A stretch of 15,891 bases of DNA, from contig JAICYA010000008.1 of NCBI GenBank assembly GCA_025934455.1, positions 1 to 15,891 on the forward strand, in the 5' to 3' direction. This document shows, in pieces, positions 7,108 to 13,827 of the stretch (position 1 is its first letter; each line of letters begins with the position of its first letter). The DNA comes from Rudaea sp. (lineage in GTDB: Bacteria > Pseudomonadota > Gammaproteobacteria > Xanthomonadales > Rhodanobacteraceae). Under the pieces are notes generated by a model that worked only from the letters and a program-made list of their open reading frames with translations, had not been told where the DNA came from and searched no databases. Both the position numbers and the translations under genes were made by a program.

Positions 7108-7965
7108 TCAATCCTCCAGCGCGTCCTTGAGGAATTCCGGCATCGCCAGCGCGGCCCTGTGGATTTGCGCGTTGTAGTAGCGCGTGGGGAACTGCTTCAT
7201 CTCGGCGCCGCGTTCGCGGAAGTCTTCGAGGTCCACGCCCTTGCGCGCGAGCGTGGCGCTCCACCAGCCGGTCGGATAGCACGGCTGCGGGAAGGTGAGC
7301 GTGCGCATGGCTTGGAAACCGGCGCCCTTCATCGCCTTGCGGATGTTCTTGAGCAACGGCAGGTGTGCGAGCGGCGATTCGCTTTGCTGCACGAGGATGC
7401 CGCCGTGGCGCAGCGCTTTCAGGCACGAGCGATAGAACGCCTCGTTGAACAGGCCTTCGGCCGGGCCGATCGGATCGGTGGAATCCACGATCACGATGTC
7501 GAGCGACTCCGCCTCGCATTCAGCCATCCACTTGATGCCGTCGATGAACAGCAGTTGCGCGCGCGGATCGTTGTTGGATTCGCACAGTTCCGGGAAATAC
7601 TGCTCGGCCAGCCGCGTGACGCGCTCGTCGATCTCGACCTGGATGGCGCTTTCCACCTCGTCGTGTTTGAGCACTTCGCGCAGCGTGCCGCAATCGCCGC
7701 CGCCGATGATGACCACGCGTTTGGCGCGCGGGTGCGTGAACAACGCCGGATGCGACATCATCTCGTGATACAGGAAATTGTCGCGCGTGGTGACCATGGT
7801 GCAGCCGTCGATCACCATCAGCTTGCCCCAGTCGGTCGTGTCCCAGATTTCGATGGACTGGAACGGCGTCTGCTCCGCGTGCAGCTTTTGCTTCACGCGA
7901 AAACCGATGGACGAGCCGGCGTAATCGTGGCGTTCGTCGAACCACTGTTGCTGTTGCGTCGTCAT
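7108..7965 (-). CDS. speE: Spermidine synthase (polyamine aminopropyltransferase)
   Basis: A 285-residue cytoplasmic enzyme that moves the aminopropyl group of decarboxylated S-adenosylmethionine to putrescine. Landmarks: the N-terminal beta strands (WFDERHDYAGSSIGFRV), the substrate segment GKLMVIDGCTMVTTRDNFLYHEMMSHPAL (48-75), the nucleotide loop VVIIGGGDCGTLREVL (84-99, Cys where many homologues have Gly), VEIDERV (110-116) and the catalytic loop IVDSTDPIGPAEGLF (159-173). Normal length. I chose ATG 7965, which gives the usual N-terminus (MTTQQQQWF). An in-frame GTG at 8025 would add 20 low-complexity residues over the likely promoter. No strong ribosome site is visible. It is divergently paired with speA, consistent with a shared polyamine role; speD and speB are not in the window. 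Confidence 0.95.
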   Translation of the reverse strand: MTTQQQQWFDERHDYAGSSIGFRVKQKLHAEQTPFQSIEIWDTTDWGKLMVIDGCTMVTTRDNFLYHEMMSHPALFTHPRAKRVVIIGGGDCGTLREVLKHDEVESAIQVEIDERVTRLAEQYFPELCESNNDPRAQLLFIDGIKWMAECEAESLDIVIVDSTDPIGPAEGLFNEAFYRSCLKALRHGGILVQQSESPLAHLPLLKNIRKAMKGAGFQAMRTLTFPQPCYPTGWWSATLARKGVDLEDFRERGAEMKQFPTRYYNAQIHRAALAMPEFLKDALED

Positions 7966-7996
7966 GACCGGTCTTGGGTTGTGCGAAGGGGCGGCG

Positions 7997-8002
7997 ATTG
8001 TA
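7997..8002 (-). promoter_or_regulatory. Candidate -10 element for speE
   Basis: TACAAT on the minus strand (8002-7997) lies about 31 nt before the chosen speE start. No convincing -35 is found at 15-18 bp, so this is a weak call. It faces away from an identical TACAAT on the plus strand at 8031-8036. Confidence 0.3.
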
Positions 8003-8006
8003 GCGG

Positions 8007-8036
8007 TTCCCGTCGTGGCAGACACGCGGTTACAAT
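8007..8036 (+). promoter_or_regulatory. Candidate speA promoter
   Basis: TACAAT at 8031-8036 matches the -10 consensus in 5 of 6 bases. TTCCCG at 8007-8012, 18 bp upstream, is a poor -35 (3 of 6). Transcription from here would give a leader of about 100 nt before speA, in which I see no clear hairpin or riboswitch. Confidence 0.35.
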
Positions 8037-8140
8037 AGCGCCGTGACGGCCCCGCGGCGATCTCTAGGCTTCCGGTCGTCGCGGATGCATCGTCAAGGCC
8101 CGCCGCTGCGACGTTCGATTCGCCTGTCCGGAGACCTGCG

Positions 8141-10024
8141 ATGACGACGACCTGGAACGCCGACGCCGCGCGCGCGCAATACGCGATCGCGCACTGGGGC
8201 GAGAATTATTTCGATGTGGATGCACAGGGTCGCCTGACCGTGCGCCCGCGCGGTGCGGATGGCCCGGTGCTGGCTCTGCCCGAGATCGTTGATGCGGCCA
8301 GCGCGCAGGGTTCGCGCCTGCCATTGCTGGTGCGCTTCGCCGACATCCTCACGCATCGACTGGCACGCTTGCAGGGCGCGTTCGCCAACGCGATGCGCGA
8401 GTACGACTACGCCGGCGGCTACAGCGCGGTGTACCCGGTCAAGGTCAACCAGCAGCACGGCGTGGTCAGCGAACTGGCGCGCGCGGGCAACGGCGGTTTC
8501 GGCATGGAGGCGGGATCGAAACCCGAACTCATGGCCGTGCTCGCACTCGCCAAACCCGGCAGCATCGTCGTGTGCAATGGCTACAAGGATCGCGAATACC
8601 TGCGCCTTGCCTTGATCGGGCGCAAGCTCGGCCTGCGCGTATTCATCGTGATCGAGAAGCCCTCCGAGCTTGAACCCGCGCTTGAAGAAGCCAGGGCACT
8701 CGGCGTCGAACCGCTGTTCGGCGTGCGCATGCGCCTGACCAGTCTGGGCGCCGGCAAGTGGCAGAACACCGGCGGGGAGAAATCCAAGTTTGGCCTCACT
8801 CCACGCCAACTGCTCACCTTGATCGACGCGCTCAAGGCGGCGAACCTCACACAATCGCTGCAACTGCTGCATGTGTTCATGGGCTCGCAGATTTCCAATG
8901 TGCGCGACATCGCCGCCGGCATGCGCGAGGCGACACGCTATTTTGTGGAATTGTGCAAATTGGGATTGCCGATTGGCTATGTCGATGTCGGCGGTGGCCT
9001 GGGCGTGGATTACGAAGGCACGCGCTCGCGTTCGGCCTGCTCGATCAACTATGGCCTGGACCAATACGCGGCCACCGTGGTGCAACCGCTCGCCGAGGCT
9101 TGTGCCGCGCACAAGCTCAAGGCGCCGCACGTGATCAGCGAGACCGGTCGCGCGATGGTCGCGCATCATGCCGTGCTCGTGGTCAACGTCAGCGACATCG
9201 AGCGCGCGCCGGAAGGCCGCGTGCCGCCCGCCGATGCGGACGAACCGGCCGTGCTGCGGCGCCTGCGCGAAATCCACGCCGAACTCGACACCAGTTCCGC
9301 GATCGAGCTTTACCACGAGGCACAGCATCACTGGCACGAGGGCCACGCATTGTTTGCGCTCGGCAACCTCGGCTTGCGCCAGCGCGCGCGGCTGGATGAC
9401 CTTTACTACGCCATCGTCAACGCGCTCAAGTCCCGCCTCAAGCCAGAGGAACGTTCGCACCGGCAGGCGTTGGACGAATTGGACGAAAAACTGGTCGACA
9501 AGTATTTCGTCAATTTCTCGATCTTCGAATCGATCCCGGATTCCTGGGCGATCGACCAGATTTTTCCGATCGTGCCGATTGCCGGACTCGACCGCGCGCC
9601 GGACCGCCGCGGCGTGATCGCCGATCTCACCTGCGATTCCGACGGCCGCATCGACGCCTACGTCGATGCCGACGGCGTGGACGTGAGCCTGCCGCTGCAT
9701 TCACCGCAAGCGGGGAAACCCTACCGGCTCGGCATCTTCCTCGTCGGCGCCTACCAGGAAGCGCTCGGCGACATCCACAATCTGTTCGGCGACACCGATG
9801 CGGTGAACGTGCGCCTGACCGATTCGGGCTATGCGTTCTCGCACGTCAAGCGCGGTGACACCACCGACGTCATGCTCGATTACGTCGGCTACAAACTCGA
9901 CGATTTGCGCGCGGCCTACCGCACCAAAATCGCCGCGGCGAAACTTGGGCCCAATGATGCGCAAAAACTCGAAGCCGCGCTGGAAGCGGGATTGACGGGT
10001 TACACGTACCTGGCCGAGTCCTAA
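8141..10024 (+). CDS. speA: Biosynthetic arginine decarboxylase
   Basis: A 627-residue PLP enzyme of the alanine-racemase-fold (type III) group that turns arginine into agmatine, the first step of the agmatine route to putrescine. The PLP lysine is Lys101 in YSAVYPVKVNQQ. A glycine-rich phosphate-binding stretch is YVDVGGGLGVDYEG (280-293), SETGRAMVAHHA (333-344) is the conserved family motif, and the second active-site segment DLTCDSDG (495-502) holds Cys498. The EERSHRQALDELDEKLVDKYFVNFSIFES region (436-464) is the inserted helical domain typical of SpeA. Length matches the family (about 630-660). GGAG lies 8 nt before ATG 8141. It is transcribed away from speE and its stop overlaps that of the convergent dehydrogenase gene. 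Confidence 0.97.
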   Translation: MTTTWNADAARAQYAIAHWGENYFDVDAQGRLTVRPRGADGPVLALPEIVDAASAQGSRLPLLVRFADILTHRLARLQGAFANAMREYDYAGGYSAVYPVKVNQQHGVVSELARAGNGGFGMEAGSKPELMAVLALAKPGSIVVCNGYKDREYLRLALIGRKLGLRVFIVIEKPSELEPALEEARALGVEPLFGVRMRLTSLGAGKWQNTGGEKSKFGLTPRQLLTLIDALKAANLTQSLQLLHVFMGSQISNVRDIAAGMREATRYFVELCKLGLPIGYVDVGGGLGVDYEGTRSRSACSINYGLDQYAATVVQPLAEACAAHKLKAPHVISETGRAMVAHHAVLVVNVSDIERAPEGRVPPADADEPAVLRRLREIHAELDTSSAIELYHEAQHHWHEGHALFALGNLGLRQRARLDDLYYAIVNALKSRLKPEERSHRQALDELDEKLVDKYFVNFSIFESIPDSWAIDQIFPIVPIAGLDRAPDRRGVIADLTCDSDGRIDAYVDADGVDVSLPLHSPQAGKPYRLGIFLVGAYQEALGDIHNLFGDTDAVNVRLTDSGYAFSHVKRGDTTDVMLDYVGYKLDDLRAAYRTKIAAAKLGPNDAQKLEAALEAGLTGYTYLAES

Positions 10025-10770
10025 TCCCGCGCGACCTGGAACCCAGCGAACGACTGCGTGACCGGCATCACCTCGATGCGGTTGACGTTGAGGTGCGGCG
10101 GCAGGTTGGCGATCCACCAGATCGTTTGCGCGATGTCGTCGCCGGTGATCGGGTGCGCGCCGGCGTAGAGTTTGTCGGAGGCGGCCTGGTCGCCTCCGGT
10201 GCGCACGAGGGTGAACTCGGTTTCGGCCATGCCGGGCTCGACCGAGGTCACGCGCACGCCGCTGCCGTGCAGGTCGCAGCGCAGGCCCAGCGAGAACTGG
10301 GTGACGAAGGCCTTGGTGCCGCCGTAGACGTTACCGCCGGTGTAGGGATACGTCGCCGAAATCGAACTCACGTTGACGATGCTGCCGCGGCGTTCGATCA
10401 GCGTCGGCAGCAGCTTGTGCGTCAGCGTCGCCAGCGCGGTGATGTTGGTGTCGATCATCTGCCGCCATTGCGCGAGGTCGCAGTGCGGCGCTTTCGCCGT
10501 GCCGAGTGCGAGTCCGGCATTGTTGACCAGCATGTCGACGGCGCGGAATTCCGTGGGCAAGGCATCCAGCGCGGTCTGCATCGCATCGGCGTCGCGGATA
10601 TCGAAGGCGGCGATGTGCACATTTGCAGCGAATTCATCGACCAAATGTTGCAAGCGATCGCGGCGCCGCGCGCAGGCGATCACGCGCCAGCCGGCTTGCG
10701 CGAAACGTCGTGCGATGGCTGCGCCGAATCCGGCGCTGGCACCGGTAACGAGGACGGTTTTTGCGGTCAT
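10021..10770 (-). CDS. ydfG: YdfG-like short-chain dehydrogenase (NADP-dependent)
   Basis: A 249-residue classical SDR. The dinucleotide loop is TGASAGFG (9-16), and Arg residues at 35-37 (ARRRDRL) indicate NADP preference. NNAGLALG is at 83-90. The catalytic set is Ser136 (NVSSIS), Tyr149 and Lys153 (YGGTK). Long stretches closely resemble E. coli YdfG as I recall it, including LVNNAGLALG, the GGNVYG.TKAFV.QFSL.LR.DLHG block and the C-terminal MPVTQS.AG. YdfG oxidises 3-hydroxy acids and L-serine/allo-threonine, and reduces malonic semialdehyde. The start at 10770 keeps the usual MxxxTVLVTG beginning; an in-frame ATG at 10800 adds 10 residues. No good ribosome site is visible. The TAG stop overlaps the speA TAA. 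Confidence 0.9.
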   Translation of the reverse strand: MTAKTVLVTGASAGFGAAIARRFAQAGWRVIACARRRDRLQHLVDEFAANVHIAAFDIRDADAMQTALDALPTEFRAVDMLVNNAGLALGTAKAPHCDLAQWRQMIDTNITALATLTHKLLPTLIERRGSIVNVSSISATYPYTGGNVYGGTKAFVTQFSLGLRCDLHGSGVRVTSVEPGMAETEFTLVRTGGDQAASDKLYAGAHPITGDDIAQTIWWIANLPPHLNVNRIEVMPVTQSFAGFQVARD

Positions 10771-10813
10771 CGAGGGATCTGCAAGCAATCGAATGCACAA
10801 GCATACGCCGAAT

Positions 10814-10842
10814 CGCCATTGCCTCGCTGCGCGGCAATGGCG
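10814..10842. repeat. Perfect GC-rich inverted repeat upstream of the dehydrogenase gene
   Basis: CGCCATTGCC (10814-10823), a 9-nt loop and GGCAATGGCG (10833-10842) form a perfect 10-bp stem. No T-run follows on either strand, so it is not a standard intrinsic terminator. It lies 44 bp upstream of the ydfG-like start and about 280 bp past the end of the SPOR gene on the minus strand. It could be an operator, a weak terminator or mRNA structure. Confidence 0.6.
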
Positions 10843-10886
10843 TTGTGACGCGCGCTACAAAACCTTTCACTGCGCAGGTGCATCAA

Positions 10887-11117
10887 GCGCACATCATCCT
10901 CAGCGACAACTGCAGCGGTGACATTTACTACGCCGTACCGGGCGGCGCGACTTGGGATGGCGGCAACGGGACGATTGCGGCGAGTGGTCTCAACGCCGTC
11001 AACACCTCGTCGTTCGGCGACGACGCGAACGGCGACCTGTACGTGGCCGATCTGAACGGCCGCATCCTGTTGCTGCAGACCGACACGATTTTCGCCGACG
11101 GATTCGACAATGGAAGC
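10887..11117 (+). pseudogene. C-terminal remnant of a secreted sorbosone/PQQ-sugar-dehydrogenase-like protein
   Basis: This plus-strand frame gives about 77 residues that look like genuine protein rather than an antisense shadow. DNCSGDIYYAVPGG, then NTSSFGDDANGDLYVADLNG (residues about 39-58), resembles the last beta-propeller blade of sorbosone/PQQ-dependent sugar dehydrogenases (SFGEDxxGELYVxD..G.IY.I). It ends in TDTIFADGFDNGS, like the IFxDGF(E/D) tail I recall at the C-terminus of many secreted Xanthomonadales proteins. There is no start with a ribosome site and no signal peptide. The upstream 300-600 codons expected for the family are missing, replaced by the dehydrogenase gene. The natural stop after the tail is absent, so the frame runs on, antisense to the SPOR gene. 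Most likely a decayed fragment; a short expressed peptide is less likely. Confidence 0.6.
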
Positions 11118-11120
11118 CGG

Positions 11121-11771
11121 CTACTGGCCCGGACGCTGCGAAATCGGAATCGCCTTCACGCCATTGTCGGCGAGCGTTTTCTTCGCCGCCTCGGTCGCGC
11201 TGGCATCGGCGTAAGGGCCGAGCAGGATACGGTTCCAGGTCTTGCCGTTGATCGTGACCGGCTGCACCTTGGCGACGAGGCCGAGCATGGCAAGCCTGGC
11301 TTTCGCCTCGTCCGCGGCGTGCGCATCGTTGTAGGAACCGGCGAGCAGCATGTAGCCGCCGCCGGATTCGTTGGGTGCCGGCGGTGCCGCACCCGCGGGC
11401 GTGCCAGCCGGTTGCGCCTGCGCCTGCGAGGCGGCGAGCGCCTGGCGCGCCTGCTCGGCCTTGGCCTTGGCGGAAAGCTCGGCATCCGGAATCACCACTT
11501 CCATTTCCGGCAGCACGGAATAGAAATCAAAGCTCTTCTTTGGCGGCGCAGCGGGCTTGGTCGCATCCGCGACGGCCTGATCGCTGGCCTTGGGCGCGAC
11601 GGCCTGCGCATTCGGTTGCGGCAGATTGGATTTGCGCAGCAGCGGCGCCCAGTCGCGGACCAGCGCGAGCAAGGCTAGAACGATGCCCAGCACCACGCCG
11701 ATGCCAAGCCATGCCCAGGCGGGCCAGCCCTGCTTTTCATTGCCGCGATACGCCTGTTGCTTGCTTGCCAT
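11121..11771 (-). CDS. SPOR-domain (FtsN-like) membrane protein
   Basis: A 216-residue protein with a short basic cytoplasmic N-terminus, one membrane helix at about 18-38 (WAWLGIGVVLGIVLALLALV), a Pro/Ala/Gln-rich periplasmic linker (50-135) and a C-terminal SPOR domain at about 139-212 (YMLLAGSYNDAHAADEAKARL...RILLGPYADASATEAAKK). SPOR domains bind denuded septal peptidoglycan, so it probably works at the division site. The linker also holds FDFYSVLPEMEVVIP (81-95), like the motif near the start of FtsN periplasmic regions. It may be the organism's FtsN, but short SPOR proteins downstream of argS are often just called SPOR-domain proteins, so I leave the symbol empty. Its ATG overlaps the argS stop (TAATG), indicating coupled translation. 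Confidence 0.88.
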   Translation of the reverse strand: MASKQQAYRGNEKQGWPAWAWLGIGVVLGIVLALLALVRDWAPLLRKSNLPQPNAQAVAPKASDQAVADATKPAAPPKKSFDFYSVLPEMEVVIPDAELSAKAKAEQARQALAASQAQAQPAGTPAGAAPPAPNESGGGYMLLAGSYNDAHAADEAKARLAMLGLVAKVQPVTINGKTWNRILLGPYADASATEAAKKTLADNGVKAIPISQRPGQ

Positions 11772-13456
11772 TACATAGACTCCGGTGCCGAAACGCCGAG
11801 CAGGTCAAGGCCGTTGCGCAGCACCTGGCGCGCGGCCGTGATCAGGGCCAGGCGCGCGTCGCGCAGATCGGCGTCGTCGACGATGAACTGATGGGCGTGA
11901 TAGTAGGTATGCAGCGCGTTCGCGAGCTCGCGCAGAAATTGCGCGATCACATGCGGCTCCAGGTTCGCGGCCGCGGATTCGACGATTTCCGGATAGCGTG
12001 ACAGTTCCGTCATCAGCGCGGTCTCGTGCGCCGTGTCCAGGCGTGTCAGATGGGCGAGGCCGTTGTCGCGGTTCCACGCGATGCCGCGCTCGCGCAGCTG
12101 GCGCATCACGCTGGCGACGCGCGCGTGGGCGTACTGGATGTAGTAGACCGGATTGTCGTTGGACTGCGAACGCGCCAGGTCGATGTCGAACACGAGCTGT
12201 GAATCGGCCTTGCGCGCGATCAGGAAGTAGCGCGTCGCGTCGCGACCGACCTCGTCGATGAGATCACGCAAGGTGACATAGGAGCCGGCGCGCTTGGACA
12301 GCTTCACTTCCTCGCTGCCGCGCATCACCGTGACCATCTGGTGCAGCACGTACTCCGGCCAGTTCTTCGGGATGCCGCAGTCCAGCGCCTGCAAGCCCGC
12401 CTTCACGCGCGCGAGCGAACCGTGGTGGTCGGAGCCGAGCTCGGTGATCGCGCGCAAGTAGCCGCGCTGCCACTTGCTGCGGTGGTAGGCGACGTCCGGC
12501 ACGAAGTAGGTATAGCTGCCGTCCGACTTGCGCATGACGCGATCCTTGTCGTCGCCGAAGTCGGTGGTCTTGAGCCACAGCGCGCCGCCCTCCTCGTAGG
12601 TGTGGCCATGGGCGACGAGTTCGCGCACGGTTTCGTCCACCTTGCCGTCGGCGTATAGCGAGGACTCGAGGAAGTACACGTCGAATCCCACCCCGAACGC
12701 GGCCAGATCGGCATTCTGTTCGCGGCGCAGATACGCCACCGCAAACTGGCGGATCGCATCGAGATCGTGCGTATCCTTCGCGCCGACGATCGTCTGGTTA
12801 TCCGTTTTTACGCTCGCGCCGTCCATGTACGCCTGCGCGACATCCTTGATGTAGTCGCCGCGATAGCCGTCCTCGGGCCAGCCTGCGTCGTCCGGGCTCT
12901 TGCCAAGCGCGCGTGCCTGCACCGAGATAGCGAGATTGTTGATCTGCGCGCCGGCGTCGTTGTAGTAGAACTCGCGTTTGACGTTCCAGCCGCTCGCGGC
13001 GAGCACGCGCGCAAGGCAGTCGCCGATCGCCGCGGCCCGGCCATGGCCGACGTGCAGCGGGCCGGTCGGATTGGCCGAGACGAATTCGACGCCGGCGGTC
13101 CTGCCCGCGGCGGACCGGTTTTGGCCGTAGTCGTCGCCGTCGGCGTGGATGCGCCGAACCTCGACATGGTAGGCAGCCGGCGCAAGAAAGAAGTTGATGA
13201 AACCAGGGCCGGCAATCTCCACTTTTGCAATTTGTGGATTTTGCGGCAGCGCCGCGACCAGCGCCTGCGCCAGCGCGCGCGGATTCGTGCGCGCGTGCTT
13301 GGCCAGCAGCAGCGCGGCGTTCGTGGCGAAATCGCCATGCTCGGCGCTGCGTGTGCGTTCGATCACGAAGGACGCAACGGCATCGGCGGGCAATACGTCT
13401 TGCTCCCGCAGGCGCGCGATGGCCTGCTGGACGAGTTGGTGCAGGGAGTCTTTCAC
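11771..13456 (-). CDS. argS: Arginyl-tRNA synthetase
   Basis: A 561-residue class I synthetase that charges tRNA-Arg. The N-terminal tRNA-binding (Add-1) domain covers about 1-110. The HIGH-type motif is HVGH at 135-138 in [29 protein letters not shown] (164-176) and the KMSKS counterpart [13 protein letters not shown] (384-396) follow. The C-terminal DALR anticodon domain runs from about 440 ([16 protein letters not shown]) to the end. Length is normal for bacterial ArgRS. The start is GTG at 13456; upstream in frame there is a TAG within 30 nt and no ATG, so the GTG is forced (an ATT is the only other option). A promoter candidate lies 27-54 bp upstream. It is followed by the SPOR gene in the same operon. 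Confidence 0.97.
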   Translation of the reverse strand: MKDSLHQLVQQAIARLREQDVLPADAVASFVIERTRSAEHGDFATNAALLLAKHARTNPRALAQALVAALPQNPQIAKVEIAGPGFINFFLAPAAYHVEVRRIHADGDDYGQNRSAAGRTAGVEFVSANPTGPLHVGHGRAAAIGDCLARVLAASGWNVKREFYYNDAGAQINNLAISVQARALGKSPDDAGWPEDGYRGDYIKDVAQAYMDGASVKTDNQTIVGAKDTHDLDAIRQFAVAYLRREQNADLAAFGVGFDVYFLESSLYADGKVDETVRELVAHGHTYEEGGALWLKTTDFGDDKDRVMRKSDGSYTYFVPDVAYHRSKWQRGYLRAITELGSDHHGSLARVKAGLQALDCGIPKNWPEYVLHQMVTVMRGSEEVKLSKRAGSYVTLRDLIDEVGRDATRYFLIARKADSQLVFDIDLARSQSNDNPVYYIQYAHARVASVMRQLRERGIAWNRDNGLAHLTRLDTAHETALMTELSRYPEIVESAAANLEPHVIAQFLRELANALHTYYHAHQFIVDDADLRDARLALITAARQVLRNGLDLLGVSAPESM

Positions 13457-13482
13457 TCGGGAGATTCCGGAAATCGCGCACT

Positions 13483-13510
13483 ATTGTAGTCGGCGCGGCG
13501 CCTGCGCCAA
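13483..13510 (-). promoter_or_regulatory. Candidate argS promoter
   Basis: On the minus strand TTGGCG (13510-13505; 4 of 6) is followed by a 16-bp spacer and TACAAT (13488-13483; 5 of 6). It would start transcription near 13476, about 20 nt before the argS GTG. It lies just downstream of the terminator hairpin at 13545-13568, a sensible place for a new transcription start. Confidence 0.5.
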
Positions 13511-13544
13511 AGGAGTCGTCGGCGCGCGCGCGCGGCGCTTGTGA

Positions 13545-13568
13545 AAAACCGCATGACAATGCGGTTTT
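13545..13568. terminator. Bidirectional intrinsic terminator upstream of argS
   Basis: AAAACCGCAT (13545-13554), a GACA loop and ATGCGGTTTT (13559-13568) form a perfect 10-bp stem with flanking A and T runs. Read on the minus strand the GC core is followed by five T; on the plus strand by four T. It would stop leftward transcription from the HD gene or intergenic region before the argS promoter. Confidence 0.75.
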
Positions 13569-13574
13569 CGAGCC

Positions 13575-13583
13575 TGTGGATAA
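13575..13583 (-). promoter_or_regulatory. DnaA box, perfect consensus (TTATCCACA)
   Basis: The minus strand reads TTATCCACA, identical to the E. coli high-affinity R1/R4 boxes. The flanks (CAGAG before, G after) also match R4 as I recall it. It lies 6 bp beyond the terminator hairpin before argS. Confidence 0.65.
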
Positions 13584-13676
13584 CTCTGTGTGTATCGCCC
13601 GGCGCGATAGACTGCGGAGCCAATGTCAATTCGTGGCGATTGTGGGTCGGAACGTGCTGAATTCGTCTAAATCATT

Positions 13677-13696
13677 GATATTTCGAAAGAAATATC
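13677..13696. repeat. Perfect 8-bp hairpin with GAAA loop
   Basis: GATATTTC, GAAA and GAAATATC make a perfect stem with a GNRA-type tetraloop in plus-strand RNA, in the middle of the most AT-rich part of the intergenic region. No T-run follows, so it does not look like a terminator. It could be an operator or part of a small RNA. Confidence 0.55.
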
Positions 13697-13724
13697 GTAA
13701 CGAATTAGTGACAAATTTTGGCAA

Positions 13725-13733
13725 TTTGGCACA
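13725..13733 (+). promoter_or_regulatory. Near-match DnaA box (TTTGGCACA)
   Basis: Eight of nine positions fit TTWTNCACA (G instead of T at position 4). It faces the TTATACACA box at 13752-13760. Alone it would not be convincing; its symmetry with the other box is what makes it worth noting. Confidence 0.3.
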
Positions 13734-13755
13734 ATGCGACGAATGCAGCATTGTG
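13730..13755. repeat. Perfect 8-bp dyad with 10-nt centre
   Basis: CACAATGC (13730-13737) and GCATTGTG (13748-13755) are exact reverse complements separated by 10 nt. The outer ends of the arms run into the two facing DnaA-box-like sequences. The downstream bases TATAAAT (13756-13762) resemble a -10 element, but no -35 or plus-strand gene goes with it. Confidence 0.55.
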
Positions 13756-13760
13756 TATAA
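13752..13760 (-). promoter_or_regulatory. DnaA box, R2-type (TTATACACA)
   Basis: The minus strand reads TTATACACA, which fits the TTWTNCACA consensus fully and is identical to box R2 of E. coli oriC. It has the same orientation as the perfect box 177 bp away. Confidence 0.55.
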
Positions 13761-13769
13761 ATCCACCGT

Positions 13770-13827
13770 GAAAAAGCGCATTCCGACGCCGAATTCAGGC
13801 TGGACCGCTTCGCTAATGCGCTTTTTC
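13770..13827 (-). terminator. Terminator-like long inverted repeat at the end of the HD gene
   Basis: GAAAAAGCGCATT (13770-13782) and AATGCGCTTTTTC (13815-13827) are perfect 13-bp reverse complements with a 32-nt centre. In minus-strand RNA the first arm is the last codons of the HD gene (Glu-Lys-Ala-His plus the start of the stop codon), and the second arm ends in U5. The GC core and U-run fit an intrinsic terminator, but the loop is long, so efficiency is uncertain. Confidence 0.55.

Larger units (their letters stand above)
13569..13769. other. Gene-free AT-rich interval with DnaA boxes
   Basis: No open frame here has a ribosome site or protein-like composition. The 60 bp at 13661-13720 contain 44 A/T (73%), far above the surrounding coding DNA. 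The stretch carries the DnaA boxes, the hairpin and the dyad listed separately, and is closed by terminator-like hairpins on both sides (13545-13568 and 13770-13827). Confidence 0.6.

Noticed and set aside
8093..9700. A 535-codon open frame on the minus strand
   Set aside because: It is a complete antisense shadow of speA, whose identity is certain. It has no motif and no ribosome site.
13623..13670. A 15-codon frame (MSIRGDCGSERAEFV) resembling the first residues of RadC ([11 protein letters not shown])
   Set aside because: Shared MSIR and SER at equal spacing is intriguing, but it is short, lacks the diagnostic DWP and REKLL, has no ribosome site and ends at once. Chance is the simpler explanation.
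13719..13746. A sigma-54 promoter at the TTGGCAC sequences
   Set aside because: The GG and GC elements do not fall at the required -24/-12 spacing on either strand for either TTGGCA copy.
13561..13769. Chromosomal origin of replication (oriC)
   Set aside because: Boxes and AT-richness fit, but there are only two consensus boxes, no dnaA, dnaN, rpmH or gyrB nearby and no clear repeated unwinding 13-mers. I keep it as a DnaA-binding candidate only.
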